Positions 62,182-64,000 of a stretch of DNA of 64,000 bases are shown piece by piece. The notes under the pieces were generated by a model. It saw only the letters and a program-made list of their open reading frames with translations, made no database searches and was not told the DNA's origin. The translations under genes were made by a program, and so were the position numbers. Source of the DNA: an uncultured Kiritimatiellota bacterium (lineage in GTDB: Bacteria > Verrucomicrobiota > Kiritimatiellia > RFP12 > UBA1067); contig CAKTUI010000005.1 of assembly GCA_934621385.1 (NCBI GenBank), positions 17,506 through 81,505 of the forward strand. The letters are read 5' to 3'. Within the stretch, counting starts at the first letter, position 1, and each line of letters begins with the position of its first letter.

Positions 62182-63636
62182 TTAGGCCTGTGCGCGGCGG
62201 AGGACTTCCGCCGCCGTTTCAATCCCGATACCGGCAACGGACGCAATCTCGTCCATCTTCGCCCGTGAAATGCCGCGAATCGTGTGGAAGTGGTGAAGAA
62301 GCTTCAGTTTCTTCGCCTCGCCGATGCCGGGAATCTCGTCCAGGACGGACTCCCGAATCGTCCGCTCACGCAAATTGCGGTGGTAGGTGATGGCGAACCG
62401 ATGCGCCTCGTCGCGCAAACGCGTACAGACGAACAGGGCCTGTGAGTCTCGCGGCAGAAAGAGGTTCTCCCGCCCATCGTCGAGGACAATCTCCTCCTGT
62501 TGCTTGGCGAGTCCGACCGTCGGGATGTCGGTCACGCCAATCTCGGCAAAGGCGGCGCGAGCCGCCCGCAATTGGGTAATGCCGCCATCGCAAATGAAGA
62601 GATCCGCACGCGGCGACGTCTCCAACAGCGTCGACTCGGGTCCATAACGCCGACGAACGACTTCCGCCATGCTGAGGGGGTCGTCCGCACCGACGACCGT
62701 GCGAATCTTGAAGTGCCGGTAATAGCGTCCGTCCGGCAGCCCGTCCCGTGCAACCACCATGGAGGCGACGGAATGCGTGCCAAACAGGTTTGAAATGTCC
62801 ACGCACTCAATGGTTCGCGGCGGTTTCGGCAGCCCAATGGCCTCCGCCAGTTCGGCAATGCCGCGCAAGGCATCCTGCCGGTGCATCTCCGGCGACTTCC
62901 TGACGAAATGCGCCTTCGTCATTTCCCGGAGTGCGGCAAGCGTGTCTCGATACCGGGCGGCACTTTCATAATCGTGGACCGCCGCCGCGACCCGCATCTT
63001 CTCCTCGACTTCGGCGAAGACGGACGGACGCTTGCCCTCAAGAAAAGCACAGGCCTCGTCAAAGTTCTTTCGGTAGTCTTCGGGCGACACCTTGCCGAGA
63101 CATGGCGCGGAGCACGTGCGAATCACATCCGCAAGACAATGCCGGTGACAGTCCGCATCCGGAACAAGCGCCTCGCATTCGCGGATTCCATAACGCTTCT
63201 CGACGAAGTCCTTGGCCGCTCGTACGATGGGACTGGACGGGAACGGCCCAAAATAGCGTGCCCCGTCCTCGCGCACGATGCGCACGCACGTAAAGCGCGG
63301 CCAGGGTGCGGACGGGTCGGCCCGCAGAGCCAGGTAGCGCTTGTCATCGCGCATCAGAATATTGAAATGGGGCTTGTACTTCTTGATGAGCGAGGCCTCG
63401 GTCAGCAGTGCCTCCGCCTCATTCTTGACCGTCATGAATTCAAAGTCATAGACGGTATCGACCATCGACCGCACTTTCGGCGGATGCCGCGCTCCTGCAC
63501 GAAAGTAACTTGAGACGCGGCGGCGCAGGTTCTTCGCCTTGCCGACGTAGATGATAATGCCCCGGCGATCTCGCATGAGATAGCAACCGGGGCGATTTGG
63601 AACGGTCTTCAGCCGCTCTCGGACGAGTTCCGTCAT
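62182..63636 (-). CDS. uvrC: Excinuclease ABC subunit C
   Basis: 484 residues. N-terminal GIY-YIG nuclease (PNRPGCYLMRDRRGIIIYVGKAKNLRRRVSSYF). Cys motif (CHRHCLADVIRTCSAPCLG) and the UVR region AEVEEKMRVAAAVHDYESAARYRD. RNase H-like half (ECVDISNLFGTHSVASMVVARDG ... LFICDGGITQL) and the final HhH pair (IPGIGEAKKLKLL, VAGIGIETAAEVL). Shorter than the usual ~600 because linkers are reduced. It makes both incisions in nucleotide excision repair. Confidence 0.95.
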   Translation of the reverse strand: MTELVRERLKTVPNRPGCYLMRDRRGIIIYVGKAKNLRRRVSSYFRAGARHPPKVRSMVDTVYDFEFMTVKNEAEALLTEASLIKKYKPHFNILMRDDKRYLALRADPSAPWPRFTCVRIVREDGARYFGPFPSSPIVRAAKDFVEKRYGIRECEALVPDADCHRHCLADVIRTCSAPCLGKVSPEDYRKNFDEACAFLEGKRPSVFAEVEEKMRVAAAVHDYESAARYRDTLAALREMTKAHFVRKSPEMHRQDALRGIAELAEAIGLPKPPRTIECVDISNLFGTHSVASMVVARDGLPDGRYYRHFKIRTVVGADDPLSMAEVVRRRYGPESTLLETSPRADLFICDGGITQLRAARAAFAEIGVTDIPTVGLAKQQEEIVLDDGRENLFLPRDSQALFVCTRLRDEAHRFAITYHRNLRERTIRESVLDEIPGIGEAKKLKLLHHFHTIRGISRAKMDEIASVAGIGIETAAEVLRRAQA

Positions 63637-63845
63637 TTTGCCGCGTCGGCCAACTCCTTCACGGGACCATCGTCTTCCTTGCGCTTCTCGGCCTCCGTCT
63701 CCGCCTTTTCGCCCTCAATCAGACCCTTCTTGAACTCGCCCTTCGCCTTGCCCAGCGAACGCGCCAGTTCGGGAATCTTCTTCGCGCCGAAAAGAACGGC
63801 AATCAAAATCACGACAATCAACACCTGCCAAATTCCTGGTCTCAT
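63633..63845 (-). CDS. tatA: Sec-independent translocase TatA/E
   Basis: 70 residues: one membrane helix (IWQVLIVVILIAVLFGAKKI), the hinge FGAKKIPELARSLGKA and an amphipathic helix with acidic/basic tail. Pores or thins the membrane for folded-protein export. Its stop overlaps uvrC by 4 bases (ATGA). tatC is not in the window. Confidence 0.93.
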   Translation of the reverse strand: MRPGIWQVLIVVILIAVLFGAKKIPELARSLGKAKGEFKKGLIEGEKAETEAEKRKEDDGPVKELADAAK

Positions 63846-63881
63846 CTCTTCTGTGCTCCTTTTCCTTAGTTTGTTGTGGAT

Positions 63882-63910
63882 AATATACCGAAAATGGACG
63901 ACAAAATCAA
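63882..63910 (-). promoter_or_regulatory. Promoter of tatA-uvrC
   Basis: TTGATT (63905-63910), 17-base spacer, TATATT (63882-63887), 37 bases before the ATG. Confidence 0.6.
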
Positions 63911-63929
63911 GTATCCTTCTCGCTCACCC

Positions 63930-63960
63930 TTATCCCGGAAAATCCGGGATAAATTATCCC
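63930..63960. repeat. TTATCCC repeats: hairpin plus third copy
   Basis: TTATCCCGGA (63930-63939) pairs with TCCGGGATAA (63943-63952), and a third TTATCCC begins at 63954, 24 bases after the first. Could be a terminator for a gene outside the window or another short array. Confidence 0.55.
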
Positions 63961-64000
63961 AGATATTCACCGGGGCCGATAAAACCAAGGGAAAATAAAT

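Overview
The window reads as a chromosome segment of a Gram-negative bacterium, most likely a PVC-group organism of the Kiritimatiellota/Verrucomicrobiota type. This placement is inference from general character: outer-membrane barrels and lipoproteins, a very large SGNH plus autotransporter-repeat surface protein, Na+-coupled transporters, and sigma70-like promoters in GC-rich DNA. No rRNA or marker comparison could be run. Most genes lie on the minus strand.

Layout. (1) 1-15.4 kb, host: the start of a NUDIX hydrolase, a DMT exporter, a polar amino-acid ABC transporter, an outer-membrane protein, tRNA-Val(GAC), a LysM protein, yajC-tgt, a coiled-coil protein with a small lipoprotein and an RluA-type pseudouridine synthase, a phosphodiesterase/UbiA pair, two Na+ symporters (SSS and NSS) and a porin-like protein. 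(2) 15.4-18.1 kb: a three-gene restriction-modification locus (XRE regulator, PaeR7I/XhoI-like endonuclease with a one-base frameshift, N6-adenine methyltransferase). Next to it is a structured plus-strand transcript ending in a strong terminator. (3) About 18.87-44.26 kb: a compact (about 25.4 kb), very GC-rich Mu-like transposable prophage. It has near-identical terminal inverted sites, a divergent repressor/early promoter, transposase A and ATPase B, DUF3164, terminase, DUF935 portal, Mu-I-like protease with nested scaffold, capsid, and tail genes. An accessory block encodes proteins with signal peptides, one carrying YadA-like head repeats. The last two genes are a virion-morphogenesis protein and a head protein with a toxin-like nuclease tail. 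(4) 44.5-50 kb: a nested palindrome array, a cysteine-rich membrane winged-helix regulator with a metallothionein-like lipoprotein, mnmA, an outer-membrane barrel and a metY-cysK sulfur pair. (5) 50-64 kb: an MBL-fold hydrolase, a 1.8-kresidue surface protein interrupted at an 11-base homopolymer, rpsP-rplS, a 15-unit intergenic repeat array, an HU-like gene with a coupled leader peptide, ribD-ribE-nusB, an S1-domain protein, and uvrC-tatA.

The most unusual signal is a set of intergenic arrays. Each uses its own short motif, but all share a 22-23 bp spacing: 4 units near 3.75 kb, 2 near 3.66 kb, 3 near 44.5 kb inside a 15-bp inverted repeat, and 15 near 57.6-57.9 kb. They are not CRISPR arrays and do not code. 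A second candidate system is the two-gene cysteine-rich lipoprotein/regulator operon. Many host promoters also share a GCGC discriminator just after the -10 box. No database search was possible; family names rest on recognisable motifs, length and gene order.
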